A stretch of 64,000 nt of DNA, from assembly GCA_036873755.1 (NCBI GenBank), contig JAVTVY010019458.1, positions 1-64,000 on the forward strand. Reading direction: 5' to 3'. Every line of letters begins with the position of its first letter. The stretch's first letter is position 1. Made by a program: the position numbers and the translations under genes. The stretch comes from Hanleya hanleyi (taxonomy: Eukaryota; Mollusca; Polyplacophora; Lepidopleurida; Hanleyidae). Shown here piece by piece: positions 11,850 to 22,535 of this stretch. The notes beneath the pieces are model-generated. The model searched no databases. It was not told the DNA's origin and saw only the letters and a program-made list of their open reading frames with translations.

Positions 11850-12220
11850 ACAAGCGTCTAGGCCGTCATTCATAATTCAGCCGTCGTCCATTAGAGAATA
11901 TCCGCGTCCATAATCCAAAGACCTATTCTATATTCCATACAACAGTATTCGCACCAAATTTAAAAAGACAATCGTAGTATACATAAACATAGGCTTGTTT
12001 CCTGCAAGAGAGGAGCAGTCAACAATTTTCAATGATGCCGGCAAGACATCATGATGTTCCAAAAATATCAAATCCGTATCGCTGATCAGTATTCTTAATC
12101 CATAATATTCGTTGTAAAGTCGTCATCTAAAGAATGATGTATCGCAGTCACGCTTTGATTGTGACAGTTCATATGAGTACCATGAGGATCTTGAAGTACA
12201 TGGATTCATACGGCCCCTAG
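11850..12220 (-). repeat. Penelope terminal/3' non-coding repeat, copy 1
   Basis: This is about 370 bp starting ACAAGCGTCTAGGCCGTCATTC. It is closely similar to 20,027-20,398, and its first 90 bp are similar to 40,462-40,552. All three copies begin at the same ACAAGCGTCTAG, which fixes the element's 3' boundary. It borders Gypsy sequence on the left and the DNA transposon at 12,221 on the right. Confidence 0.85.
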
Positions 12221-12293
12221 CACCGGTGTGGAAGCAATGGTGGTCCGCCAGATATGAGGGTCCGGGGACCATGGTATCTGGATCTGGGTGCCC

Positions 12294-12325
12294 GAAGGGC
12301 ACCCAGATCCAGATACAAAAGTCCT
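12294..12325. repeat. Palindrome in subterminal region
   Basis: TCTGGATCTGGGTGCCC is followed directly by its reverse complement, making a hairpin with almost no loop, inside the left subterminal repeats of the 4 kb DNA transposon. Confidence 0.6.
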
Positions 12326-12582
12326 CCCTCGGAAACAATTGTCCCCCTATCAGCAGAAACCATGGTCCTGATATCGTTGGTGTCCGGGTCACTGAAATCT
12401 AGACAGGAATGTCCCTTCTCATATATATAGGGCCCGGACCATGGCATCTGGCGGACTATGGGCGCTTCCACAGCTATGGAAGTCCTCAGAGTCCGGCATA
12501 CCTCAGAGTCCGGTTGACCTATATATGAAACTAAAGGAATAGTAAAGGCTAGAAATTCTGAACAGAGGTTCGGCCAGCAAAT

Positions 12583-12661
12583 CGGTGGTGCAGTGGATAA
12601 AGGCATGGACGGTGGACAGTACAGCAGAAGGTAAGATTGTGGGTTCGATCCTAGTCGGGGT
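12583..12661 (+). repeat. tRNA-derived SINE-like head
   Basis: A pol III A-box-like word (TGGTGCAGTGG at 12,586) and a B-box (GGGTTCGATCC at 12,641) lie about 55 bp apart, followed by CTAGTCGGGG. This resembles a tRNA gene with an expanded middle, as in tRNA-derived SINEs. Acceptor-stem pairing could not be made convincing, so I do not call it a tRNA gene. Confidence 0.45.
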
Positions 12662-13454
12662 CAGTGGAAAATGTTTGATTTTCTGGATTTCTCATGTACA
12701 GCTTTTGTACGTCTTGTAAAGTTATACCGTCACATCTTTGTTAAATATATATTTTTTTTTAGGAATACTAATTTTATGTATTTAAGTCAATGTACATCCT
12801 TACGGTGGCCCATATACGACATGCTATTAATTTTAGTTTGGTATATATTTTTTTCAGTTTAGTTTTCACCCGAGTGAAAACCTTTTTCAATCCGAAGTTT
12901 CCACCCAAGTGCAAACGTTTTCACCGGGATGATTGTTTGAACGAGACATTATTCTTTTTTGGTATAACCCATTTACATAGAAACGCGAAAAGTGAGTCCT
13001 TGTGACCCGCAATTAATATATTTTGTAGACTTCATTTATGGCTAATTGTATGTATACATTACCGGAAGTTCAACCTAGGTGTATTCATGACGTACACCGG
13101 GTATATTTATTACCTATTCAATCCAAGCTTGGATAACGATGGTCCATAAAGGGCATTAAAGAATTAGGGTGACATATAGGGGACATCGATTTTTTTTACA
13201 TTGTTTTTATTACATTTTCTGCCTTTCTTGGGGATGTTCTTGATTGTCGTCTATTTTCTATAAACAGATTTGAGTTTATCACGTTTTGTTCACATTTTTG
13301 TCATTTCTAGTAACGTCGTCATAAATGACTTTATCGTTTTTTTTGTTTTTTTTTCAACGAAAACCAAACAAACTCTGGAAACGTTTACACCGTTAAACCG
13401 CAGAGTAAACCTTTAAACCATCGAGTAAACCTTTAAACCGCGAAGTAACTTTTA

Positions 13455-14237
13455 ACCGTATACCAACCCTGTTGGTTTCTTGCTCGTATCTCCGGAACGA
13501 CAAAAAATTGGAGAGCTGAAACTCCGCGACTTTTTAGATTATCATATTGAGGTCATTTTGAGCCAATTTGCATGACCCCCCGAGCAGAGGGTCATGGGTA
13601 AATTAAAAATGGCGGTCATGTGGGGGTACCAGAAAAGTGTTTTTTCCGTCATATTTCTTCAAAATTGTTGCTTTTCTGTACGGAAAACTGGGTAAAACTT
13701 AAGCCCCGTTCACATGCACACTTTTACTCACGTATGCAAATTTGCACCCTATGTAAAAAAATACACATGTGTATTTCTTGTCATGTGAACGGAAATACAC
13801 ATGTATGTATATTTGCACTTTGAGTTTATTTGCATCTGGTCAATAGCAGGTGCAAAAGTATATTTGCACATGTGTAAATTTACACATGTGTATTTTTACA
13901 CAGGTGAGTAAATTGTGTGCATGTGAACGGGGCTTTAGTTTAGTTCATATCAGATTATTATTTGCTAATTTATCATGCATTTTTTGCGGAGAAAAAAACA
14001 AACAAAAAATTCGAAGATTTTGACCGAAAAATCGTCCAAAAATGCTCTGTTGAAAATGACGTCACAGTGACGTCATAATGGCGGCCTTCTTCGATTATTT
14101 TACATTTGAGCTTGACCCAGAGATATAGTGTGGTAAGTTTCAGCCCTCTAGCCTTAGCGATAGCGAAAATATATAGGGGGTGGAACTTTCCGCCGCCCCA
14201 GGCTGCGGTACACCCCAAATCGTCCAGGCCAGATAGG
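13455..14237. mobile_element. Degenerate piggyBac-like MITE, copy 1
   Basis: The right end CCAGGCCAGATAGGGTTAA and the interior (CTCCGGAACG, GGAGAGCTGAAACTCCG, AAGTTTCAGCCCTCTAGC) match the cleaner copy at 53,626-53,929. The left end at TTAACCGTATACCAACCC is diverged. The element is enlarged by a Harbinger-type MITE at 13,702-13,934 and other sequence. Confidence 0.5.
13702..13934. mobile_element. 233 bp PIF/Harbinger-like MITE
   Basis: The termini AGCCCCGTTCACATGCACAC and its near-perfect reverse complement at 13,904-13,934 form TIRs of about 32 bp. TTA flanks both sides (13,699-13,701 and 13,935-13,937). A 3 bp TTA/TAA duplication with CCCGTTCACA-type ends is typical of PIF/Harbinger non-autonomous elements. 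The interior has repeated ACACATGTGTATTT words. Confidence 0.75.
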
Positions 14238-14325
14238 GTTAAACCGCGGAGTAACATTTACCCTGCGGTTGCTAGCTTTACTTCGCGGCTCAAAAATTCC
14301 GCCGTTAATCTAAAGAAATTCTGTG

Positions 14326-14966
14326 TTAACCTTATCTGGCCTGGGATGTTTAGGACCTGTCCAGGCCTAAGGGGGGGGGGCGAATTCGGCCCCCCCCCCA
14401 CTAACTATTGTTCTTATCCCTTGAAGTAAAGGGTCTGAAACTTACCACACTATACCTTTGCGTCAACCTGTACAAGAAACTGTTAAAAAAATCCAAGATG
14501 GCCGCTTTGATGACGTCACAGTGACGTCATTTTACAAAAAATACCTTTCTTGGTCGAATTTTTAATCAAATTTTGCGAAAATTGTATTCATGTAATTTTT
14601 CCAAAAAAATGCATGAAAAATTACCCGTGAATTTACCCGTGATCCTCTGCTCGAGATGTTACGCAAATAGGCCCAAAATGACCCCAATACACGCTTAAAG
14701 CTAAAGTGTTGAAACTTACTCGTAAAGTGATGAAATAACCCTTTCAGTGTGTCCACAGGGGCTGCACTTTAAGTGTCCCTGTGGACACACTTAAAGGGTT
14801 ATTTCAACACTTTACGAAAAAAGTTTCAACACTTTAGTTTTAAGCGTGTATGATAAACTACAAATTCACGGAGTGTCAGCTCTCATTCGTTTGTCGTTCC
14901 GGAGATTGCACAGAAATTTTGGTGGTGGTGAATGTCCCTATCCCAGGCCTTGTAGGGCTAAAGAAG
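14326..14966. mobile_element. Degenerate piggyBac-like MITE, copy 2, with hairpin insert
   Basis: It starts TTAACCTTATCTGGCCTGGG and ends near CCCAGGCCTTGTAGGGCTAA, the same termini as the copy at 53,626. At about 14,700-14,840 it contains a long imperfect palindrome centred near 14,766 (AATAACCCTTT...GTGTGTCCACAGGG against CCCTGTGGACACACTTAAAGGG). Confidence 0.45.
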
Positions 14967-15747
14967 GAATTGTTTGCATAAAATAGTCCAAAATATATAG
15001 AAAAGCCCGAAAAACTCGGAAAAAGTCGATATCCCCCATAGGCCAACGCATAGAATACATACCCGGTGTGTTCTACATACAATAAACAACTAATTTGCGA
15101 GTGTCTTAGGGTCTTTGGCGATATTTGTGACTGATTACATCTTTAAACGGACATGTTTGTTATCCATGATGCTTACTTTCTCACAAATCGCGGTTATTCT
15201 TTGTTCCTCAGGATATTTGGTTCCACACAGTCCTCGTAGAACAATTTGGTTCTTTTTGTATTGTTACTTGGTATTTTGTTATGAGAATTTGGATCTGTAT
15301 TTTGGTTCCACCTGCTGCGAAAATAGACAACAAAATTTCCCGGAGTGCGGAGAGCACAAGCGCCAAACTGGTTTAACGAAGAGCCAAATTCTGTTGAATT
15401 TATCTGAAGAACTAAGAAGTACCAAGATTCCATAGTATTGTGTATTAAAACAACGGATACAAATTCTGTCTGTATGTTGTATTCTTCACTGTAGTGAACA
15501 AGCTCTCACGAGACAAGCAAAGAATCGCGAAAGCACGAGGGGAAGCCCTTAGGTGTGATGCAGTCCTACCCGGCTATTTCTTAGCATAAATTTCAAGATT
15601 TTTTGTTAAAATTATCTTGTTTTTTTCATTTCATTTTCGTCCTCACTGATCTCCTGAGTAGGAGGAAGAGACGGAGAGAGGGGGGACTTAGGACGTTATT
15701 CACCTACCTTCAACCGGTGACGTCAACAGGTCACTTTAGGTTGACCT

Positions 15748-15878
15748 TTGTGAGGTCACTCCCGGTTCCGGTCACGTGATCGGAAGTGACCATGCGCACA
15801 ATAGCTGACATCATGCGCAGGGTTAAAGGTCACTTTATAACACATGAACGGAACCGGAAGTGACTTCACAAAGGTCAG
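15748..15878. repeat. Imperfect palindrome, ~30 bp arms
   Basis: GACCTTTGTGAGGTCACTCC plus GGTTCCG on the left pairs with CGGAACCGGAAGTGACTTCA plus CAAAGGTC on the right, with about 75 bp between them. It lies inside the 4 kb DNA transposon. It may be a smaller foldback element; no target duplication was found. Confidence 0.45.
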
Positions 15879-16197
15879 ACGGAAATGAACTGTTGGCGCC
15901 ACCTGTCGGAAGTAGGTCAATAACGCCGTAACTCCCCTGTCTATACTACTCTCTGGTACACATGTTCACGTGTAAATTGGATGGAAAATCGGAAGTAGTA
16001 ATCGAGGCGGACACTGGGCTCCGGGTTAGGACTTTCGTCTCCTGGAAGCCAGTGTCCCAGGACATCCAAATCCAGACCTGAATGCCCGACGGACAATTAA
16101 ATCCAGATCTTAGTGTCTTGGGACACTTACATCTAGACGCGAGTGCCCCCCGGACTCTGGATGCAGCGGGCCACCGTTTCCGTCACACCTGGGCTAG

Positions 16198-17990
16198 GAC
16201 ACAAGTTACGAAACGTAGCGCCATAGATATTGCACGCTACGTTCGTATTTTGCTATCAGCATGCGATATGTATCGCCAAATTTGAGAAACTTTGAGTGGT
16301 GGCGTTTGGTGGAATAGCCCTGTTTTATAAGTTTCTGCAACAATGTTTTGTGACGTTGATTAAAATCGTCACATTTAACACAGGATCTAGCAAATGCTAC
16401 TAAGCGAGATATGTATACGCTATATGCAGGTCCCACTGGAATATTACTGTCCAGAAAGGGATAGTTTACGATGTCGAAATTGTAATCATCTCTTTTGTCA
16501 TAAAGTCGACGAGAGAGAATGCCCGCTTCATTTTTATAGAGATATAGATCTAACTATGATGTGCCTGTAGGGCTGTCTGTAGTTCCCTTCAAATCCAGTG
16601 AAGGTGGATATATATCCTTCACTGCGTCATTTATATAGCGATTATCCACAGCGAGAAGTTCGTCTATACAGCGTTTGGTGAATGATAAGGAACGGGCTTT
16701 GAATGGATCGGTTTTTGAAAGCGCCTGCATATAGTCATATTCATAAGAGAACAGATACAGGTCAGCCAACAGAGATGCACAATTAGTACCCATTGGAATA
16801 CCTATATGCTGCTGATATATTGTGTTGCCAAATTTTACATAAATATTTTTAATGAGAAATGCAAGCAACTCTATAAACAAAGAAACATCCCATGAATGAT
16901 ATCTCCTGTATGTAGTAGAGCTAAAGAATGTTTTATGGCTTCCGACATTAATATATCTACGATCAGTTTTCTTGAACACAGATGCTATTAATGAACTTAG
17001 ACGGTCAATAGTGTCCTGATGAGGGATTGTAGTATAGAGAGTCCAGAAATCCCATTTGGATACAGGTCTATACGGTATGTGACCTTTAGCATCAAGTTCT
17101 TCCGTGAGACATTGATGTTTTCAATATCCACATACATTCAACGCCAGAGTTCTTAGAAATAGTGGCGCAATACCTCTCCCAAAATGCTTTCACCTCCTGA
17201 AGGGCCCTCGCCAATAGGGTTGAAAGAAGCTTGGTGGTGCAGCTTCTAGAACCAGCTATGAATCTAGCTTTGTATGGTGATTTATGCATTTTGGGAGTCC
17301 AGTATAGTTTTGGTATGTCGTTATGATTGGTTGGAAGACAAATACCTCTTTCCCTGAGAAACTGTTTGTGATTGTTAAATAAATCTTCCAGAGTAAATGC
17401 AGTTTGGGAGTAAGTAGACGTATTTGATGAAGATATGTCTACACTCAATTCTTTAACCAGCACTTGGTAATAGTAATATTTACATATGAATATTATATTA
17501 TTCGGAGCTTTGTCTGCTGGGACTATGACGAATTTACTCTGGAGATTTGCTACAACCTCTTGCGAATTGAGGTTTCTCAGTACTTGTTTTGCTTGGAGAA
17601 GAGTACTTCTGTCAATATGGCGGATTGTTTCAACGACCTTGCTCTTGGTGAGGTCCAGCCAATAAGCGAGTACTGTAGGTTCAACTTTTTCTCGCTTAGA
17701 CCAATCAATAACGTACTGTTCCAATGCAGACAGGACTATCTTCTGGTCGACCGTCAGATTCATTCTTCTTGGCTCTCTATATTTAGGTCCTTTCATCAGG
17801 AGTAATTTCATATCCTTATCACTCACCACACCAAGGTCACCAGTCACAATATGTTTGCATGGTGTATAGATAAAGTTCGACGATTCACAATCACAACTAT
17901 AGCCTCTTGACGTGTATAAGTTCCAGTCAAACTCCCTGACAGCATTGGGAGTAATTGAATATTTTGGTGGCTATAGGTTTAGTATACTTA
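16198..17990 (-). pseudogene. Penelope-like reverse transcriptase pseudogene
   Basis: Reading from 17,990 down, a CxC motif (CDCESSNFIYTP) is followed by HIVTGDLGVVSDKD and KGPKYREPRRMN. Then come RT motifs: KFVIVPADKAPNNIIF, LYWTPKMHKSPYKARFIA, FWTLYTTIPH and QQHIGIPMGTNCASLLADLY. The expected catalytic Tyr-x-Asp-Asp box reads RCIDELLAVD, with Tyr and the last Asp replaced. The thumb (CVKCDDFNQRHKTLLQKLI) ends near 16,200. Frameshifts separate the open segments 17,847-17,092, 16,979-16,554 and 16,436-16,206. The family copies its RNA into DNA at the integration site. This copy is dead. Confidence 0.85.
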
Positions 17991-17999
17991 TGTCACCTG

Positions 18000-18860
18000 G
18001 TACGTTACGAGACAATAATCAGGCGACGAGTTTGAGTGATACCGTTTTATTCCTGCTAAATATATGACACAAACGTACAGGTGTCGGTGAGCAAGCGACT
18101 GGAGTCCATTTATGGCTCCCAGTTACAACAACAAATTGGTACAAATAAATCATTACGTTTGCTAATTAATACGGATATATCAAGACGTTCGACAATTAGT
18201 ACGAACAAATAATCACGTTCGGCAATTCATACAAGTAAATCATTTCAGTCAACAAGCAGTAATTCATTTATCCAACGCGTAGTATATCAGCGACACAGAT
18301 AATTCAACAAATCATTTATCAAATCCATTAGATATGAATTATATATCTAGAATAGCGTGGATAATATGGAAACATTACCATTACCATTGAGACTAACCAT
18401 ACGTGAGATATAAGAGATACCCACACAAAGTATATAAAGCAACATACCTGCAAAATATATGACACAAACGTACAGGTGTCGGTGAGCAAGCGACTGGAGC
18501 AAACTCTCTTGCAGGTAGATGACTTATATACACAAAATCCTATCAATGCAGCACGGACCAATCAAGAAGAATTAGAATTAGAATTCTAAAGGCTACGCAA
18601 AAATATTGTACGATGTCCAGGCTAAAGTCACCTGAAGTAGTTTAAAATATAAAAGAAATAAGACCTCAGAGCGGCGCGGTGTTTGGAATATAAAATAGAT
18701 ATCCAGCACATCCCGAAAATAAAGACCTAAAGCCGAGAGCGGTAGCATCAAGCCGAATGGATTACATAAACCACCGCGTCGTCTTATATGGTGGTCCACG
18801 TAACGCAGCGATACACCCTGGATAATCAAACCTACATTAATAGTGTTAGTACATGTTATA
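18000..18860. repeat. ~0.9 kb insertion splitting the Penelope linker, with 47 bp direct repeats
   Basis: Penelope protein similarity stops near 18,900 (minus-strand SYKCHN) and resumes at about 17,990 (KYSITPNAV). The intervening DNA has no recognisable ORF. It contains a perfect 47 bp direct repeat (18,058-18,104 and 18,453-18,499; begins AAATATATGACACAAACGTA), 395 bp apart. The unit and its origin were not identified. Confidence 0.6.
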
Positions 18861-18864
18861 TATG

Positions 18865-19268
18865 TTAATATGTGATAGCAATGGGATGATTATGGAATGA
18901 TGTGAAAATGAACATCTTCATAGAACAAAAAATGACATTGTGACACTTATATGAAATGCAAGGAGGTTCTGTGAACTTAAAGTAGTTTGGTACAGCGTTG
19001 CGTACATGATTTTCAAGAAAAGCCGATCTTGAGATGTTTCGATTATGTTCACTGGACGATACAACCGAAAATACACTATATCTTGGCATACTTTACTGAT
19101 TTTTGGTGGTATTATATTTCCTGAAGTCGCAGATTGTTGTATATCTCTGGATATTTGATCTAAAGCTCTCAGAGGTAGCGCATACAGAACTGTACGTGAG
19201 CTATGTATACTATTGGGTGTGTTAGTTAAACCCACTAAGTAATTTAAAGTGATATGATCGTGAATCAT
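18865..19268 (-). pseudogene. Penelope-like linker domain (between GIY-YIG and RT)
   Basis: Minus-strand fragments RTVLYALPLRALDQISRDI, VYFRLYRPV, FLKIMYAT and YFKFTEPPCISYKC lie in two overlapping frames. They match the order of segments that precede the CxC motif in this type of Penelope-like element. The function of this linker is not known to me. The gene is frameshifted and then cut by the insertion at 18,000-18,860. Confidence 0.65.
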
Positions 19269-19269
19269 C

Positions 19270-19745
19270 GAACTATTAAACTTTCGCCAACCATGGCCGC
19301 GATGTCTCCGTTGATGGGGTTTAAATAGTTGGATAATTTTGGATATATTTGAACGGCTGTTTGTAGCATTGCCGAATCCACTGGAAACACTGGCCCAAGT
19401 TCTAGCATCCAGAATAATTCCCGCTCTCGGATTTTTCTCTCAAATCCAAAAGAGGAATCCTGAGTAGATGGATAGACGACGTCTATGATCTGAATACTAA
19501 AGTTATCCCAGCCATGGTCGGGTCCAGAAAAATGTTTACCTATAAGCAATTGCTTTTTCCTAACGGATTTTGACCACACTTCTTACAGGAAACTAAATAA
19601 ATACAGTTTGTAGTAGAACAACTAAGATCAACATACGAGTTAACAGAATAGGAGTTACCAGTTAACGCCGAACTAAATGAAGCTGAAGTATTAAAGAGTG
19701 GACACGTGAGACATCCACGATGTCCACACTTGAAAATTTGAAATT
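19270..19745 (-). pseudogene. GIY-YIG-type endonuclease region, damaged
   Basis: On the minus strand a Cys cluster (CGHRGCLTCPLFNTS) is followed by LSCSTTNCIYLVSCKKCG, the N-terminal strand of a GIY-YIG fold. After a frame change come KHFSGPDHGWDNFSIQIIDV and ERKIRERELFWMLELGPVFP, the C-terminal half. The catalytic middle normally found between the two halves (YVG-x-T...R...H) appears deleted. GIY-YIG domains nick target DNA for Penelope elements. Its position upstream of RT is the notable point. Confidence 0.75.
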
Positions 19746-20026
19746 ATTACATGTAGAATTCGGTGCTGAACAATCATCAAGCGCAATATTAAAAGGTTTG
19801 GTGTCGTGGCCTTGCTTTACTGTCAGAAATATATCTGTCATTTGGATTGAAAAGGGTCTTTCGAACTATTAGAGACTCGGCCGAGAAACCTGCACTAAGG
19901 TTCCTAGGGTCTGTCGTAATATTATTTCTTTCTGTTGTATCCATTAGGAGTGCTGGGTGTGCAGGGGCCCGGCCTCGGGAACAACGGGTCCACCAGCAGA
20001 ATCCAGGCATAACACAGGTTAAAATT

Positions 20027-20398
20027 ACAAGCGTCTAGTCCGTCATTCATAATTCAGCCGTCGTCCATTAGAGAATATCCGCGTCCATAATCCAAAGACC
20101 TATTCAATATTCCATATAACAGTATTAGCACCAAATTCAAAAAGACAATCATAGTATACATAAACATAGGCTTGTTTCCTGCAAGAGAGAAGCGGTCAAC
20201 AGTTTTCAATGATGCCGGCAAGACATCATGATGTTCCAAAAATATCAAATCCGTATCGCTGATCAGTAGTCTTAATCCATAATATTCGATGTAAAGTTGT
20301 CATCTAAAGAATGATGTATATCAGTCACGCTTTGATCGTGCCTGTTCATATGAATACCATGAGGATCGTGAAGTACATGGGTTCATACGGCCCCTAGC
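20027..20398 (-). repeat. Penelope terminal/3' non-coding repeat, copy 2
   Basis: About 370 bp, same start (ACAAGCGTCTAG) and close similarity to 11,850-12,220. It lies between the truncated and the longer Penelope copy and forms the tandem junction. I looked for a hammerhead core (CTGATGA...GAAA), reported in Penelope terminal repeats, but only a near match (CTGATCA) was seen. Confidence 0.85.
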
Positions 20399-20402
20399 CC
20401 TG

Positions 20403-20845
20403 GGTTAAGCGGAATTTCACACAAGTTACGAAACGTAACGCCATAGATCTTGCACGCTAAGTTCGTAATTTGGTATCAGCATGCGATATCTATCGCCAAA
20501 TTCGAGAAACTTTGAGTGGTGGGCTTTCGGTGGAATAGCCCTGTTTTATAAGTTTCGGCGACAATGTTTTGTGACGTTGATTAAAATCGTCACATTTAAC
20601 ACAGGATCTAGCAAATGCTTCTAAGCGAGATATGTATACGCCATATGCAGGTCCCACTGGAATATTACTGTCCAGAAAGGGATACTTTCAATGTCGAAAT
20701 TGTAATCATCTCTTTTGTCATAAAGTCGACGAGAGAGAATGTCCGCTTCATTTTTATAGAGATATAGATCTAAATATGATGTGCCTGTAGGGCTGTCTGT
20801 AGTTTCCTTCAAATCCAGTGAAGGTGGATATATATCCTTCACCAC
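20403..20845 (-). pseudogene. Truncated Penelope RT C-terminus (tandem partner)
   Basis: This 440 bp minus-strand stretch is nearly the same as 16,198-16,640. It contains DIYPPSLDLKETTDSPTGTS, YLDLYLYKNEADILSRRLYD and the thumb end. It starts abruptly at the Gypsy junction, so it is a 5' truncated copy placed head-to-tail with the longer one. Gypsy RNase H sequence resumes immediately after. Confidence 0.85.
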
Positions 20846-21561
20846 ATCTGTTAGAGACTCTACGCATATACGACTTCCAGTTGGAACATAGAGCAGGTAA
20901 ACAGCACGGAAATGCTGATGGCCTTTCACGCATTCCATGTGATACTTGTGCCTACTGCACAAGGCAGGAACAGAAGGACATGCAGGATAATATCTCCATT
21001 CGAGTGATGACCAGATCCGGAAAATCACCAAACATTGGTCCAGAGCAAAAGGACTCCAACCGTCAATTGGGTTGGCTGCATGGGAAATCCACCACAGAAA
21101 TCAGGAATGCCCAGAACCAAGGCACTTCATTTTCTCCAGTCATCGCATGGAAGGAGACCGGCAAACGACCAAAATGGTCAAATGTATCAGCAAAATGTCC
21201 AGCAACAAAAGCATACTGGAGCCACTGGGACCGCATTGAACTTAGAGATGGCATCCTCTACCGGCATTGGTTCGGTGATGGGGGACAATCTTCCTGGCAG
21301 TTTATTGTTCCCAGATCTTGGTGGGATGACATTCTCAAAGCCATGCACAGTGACTGTAGTTCAGGACATCTTGGGATAAACAAAACTGTTGCTCGGATCC
21401 ATGGTCGATTCCACTGGGTGGGTTACCAACAAGATGTAACAGAGTGGATCAGGAAATGCGAAGAATGCCAAGCATGTAGAGCTCCAACAAAGAAGTTCAT
21501 CGCACCTATGAATCAGTATCTGACAGGAGGATCCCTGAGGGGTTTGCTCTTGACATTTTAG
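20846..21561 (+). pseudogene. pol: Gypsy RNase H tail and integrase zinc domain
   Basis: This resumes the Gypsy pol with RNase H end sequence (LRIYDFQLEHRAGKQHGNADGLSRIPCD). After a spacer comes the integrase HHCC zinc domain: His (AMHSDCSSGHLG), then CEECQACRAPTKK. The frame ends at a TAG at 21,559-21,561 just where the catalytic core begins. The family role is binding and inserting the cDNA. The first part of this ORF (20,818-20,845) is Penelope sequence and not part of the gene. Confidence 0.88.
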
Positions 21562-22417
21562 AACATCTACCAGAGACTAGACGGAGGAATAAATATATTC
21601 TCGGACTATCTGATTATGTCACGCGAAGGACAGAGGCATTCCCCATGCCTGACATGGAAGCAGAAACCATTGCTAAGATTGTCATGGATGAATTCTTCTG
21701 TAAGTTTGGTCTACCTTCTGAGAACCATTCTGACCAGGGCACTCAGTTTGAATCTAGACTGTTTCAGGGACTGTGTGACAAACTGGAAATTGCCAAAACG
21801 AGGACGACATCATATCATTCGCAAAGTGACGGACTGGTGGAACGCTTCAACAGGACTCTGGAGGAAATGCTCAGAAAAGTTGTTGCAACCGACCAACGGA
21901 ACTGGAATGAGACATTACCCATGTTTATGTTAGCCTACAGATCACCACGACATGAAAACACTGGTTTTTCCTCATGTCTGATGATGTTTGGACGTGAGAT
22001 TACGCTGCCAGCGGACCTCCTGTATGGTCCACCACCGCAAGCAAAGCAAGAATTCAGTGAAGTTGACTACGTGCAGGAAACTAGGGAAAAGCTGTGGACG
22101 GTTCATGACATATCACTAAAAACATGCACGCTGCCAGTGATAGGCAGAAACGAGTCTATGACCGCCGCGCTAACCAACACATCTACGAGGCCGGGGAAGC
22201 TGTATGGTTGCACGACAACCGTCGAAGAAAGGGGATTTCTCCAAAGTTGCAAAAACCATGGACTGGACCATTCCTCGTGACCGGGCGACTATCAGACCTA
22301 GTTTACCGGATACAGAAGGGCCCTGCTGCTAAATCTAAAGTGGGGCACCATAACAGACTCAAACCATATCATGGTTCTGCGCCAAACTGGTTAAAAAATA
22401 CACAAAAGATGAAGTAG
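21562..22417 (+). pseudogene. pol: Gypsy integrase catalytic core and C-terminal domain
   Basis: The catalytic triad positions can be read: an ALDIL-type Asp near 21,555 in a shifted frame, then SDQGTQFESRLF (second Asp) and the Glu in GLVERFNRTLEEML. The frame 21,645-22,280 runs to about 22,110 in true coding. The C-terminal DNA-binding part (WTGPFLVTGRLSDLVYRIQ, a GPY/F-type module) is in the frame 22,124-22,417. At least two frameshifts break it. A chromodomain was not recognised. Confidence 0.88.
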
Positions 22418-22535
22418 TGACATAGAATGGGGTTGACGGAGACTGGTTGGGAATCCCAAACAAAAAGGAAACAACTAAATTATTTAACACAGGTGGTTCT
22501 CATAACTAAGATTCCTCCTATCATATTTTTCACAG

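Larger units (their letters stand above)
12221..16193. mobile_element. 4.0 kb non-autonomous DNA transposon with ~45 bp TIRs
   Basis: The ends CACCGGTGTGGAAGCAATGG and, in reverse complement, CCCAGGTGTGACGGAAACGG are similar over about 45 bp, down to a shared GTCCGGGG. CTAG flanks both sides (12,217-12,220 and 16,194-16,197). Both subterminal regions (12,260-12,520 and 15,990-16,170) are full of related words such as ATCCAGAT, GTGTCC and GGGTGCCC in both orientations, a pattern of transposase-binding subterminal repeats. The uninterrupted tandem copy of the host Penelope element (20,380-20,430) shows the same flanks joined. No transposase ORF was found inside. Confidence 0.7.
11850..20845 (-). 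mobile_element. Penelope-like element, partial tandem pair (Naiad-like order)
   Basis: Reading the minus strand from 20,845 downwards gives: a truncated copy with only the RT C-terminus (20,842-20,403), a ~370 bp non-coding junction (20,398-20,027), a second copy with GIY-YIG region, linker, CxC motif and RT (about 19,745-16,198), and again the ~370 bp 3' sequence (12,220-11,850). The head-to-tail partial tandem is typical of Penelope-like elements. Endonuclease upstream of RT plus a CDC motif matches the permuted Naiad/Chlamys-type order rather than the classical RT-EN order. The copy is split by a 4 kb DNA transposon and by a ~0.9 kb insertion. Confidence 0.85.

Noticed and set aside
12583..12661. 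Functional tRNA gene
   Set aside because: A and B boxes are present, but the spacing is wide and I could not fold an acceptor stem. Kept only as a SINE-like head.
15115..15435. 106-codon ORF inside the 4 kb DNA transposon
   Set aside because: No motif, and an equally long frame exists on the other strand. It does not resemble a transposase.
20027..20398. Hammerhead ribozyme in the Penelope terminal repeat
   Set aside because: Only a near match to the core (CTGATCA) was seen, and the second core element could not be placed. A covariance-model search would decide it.
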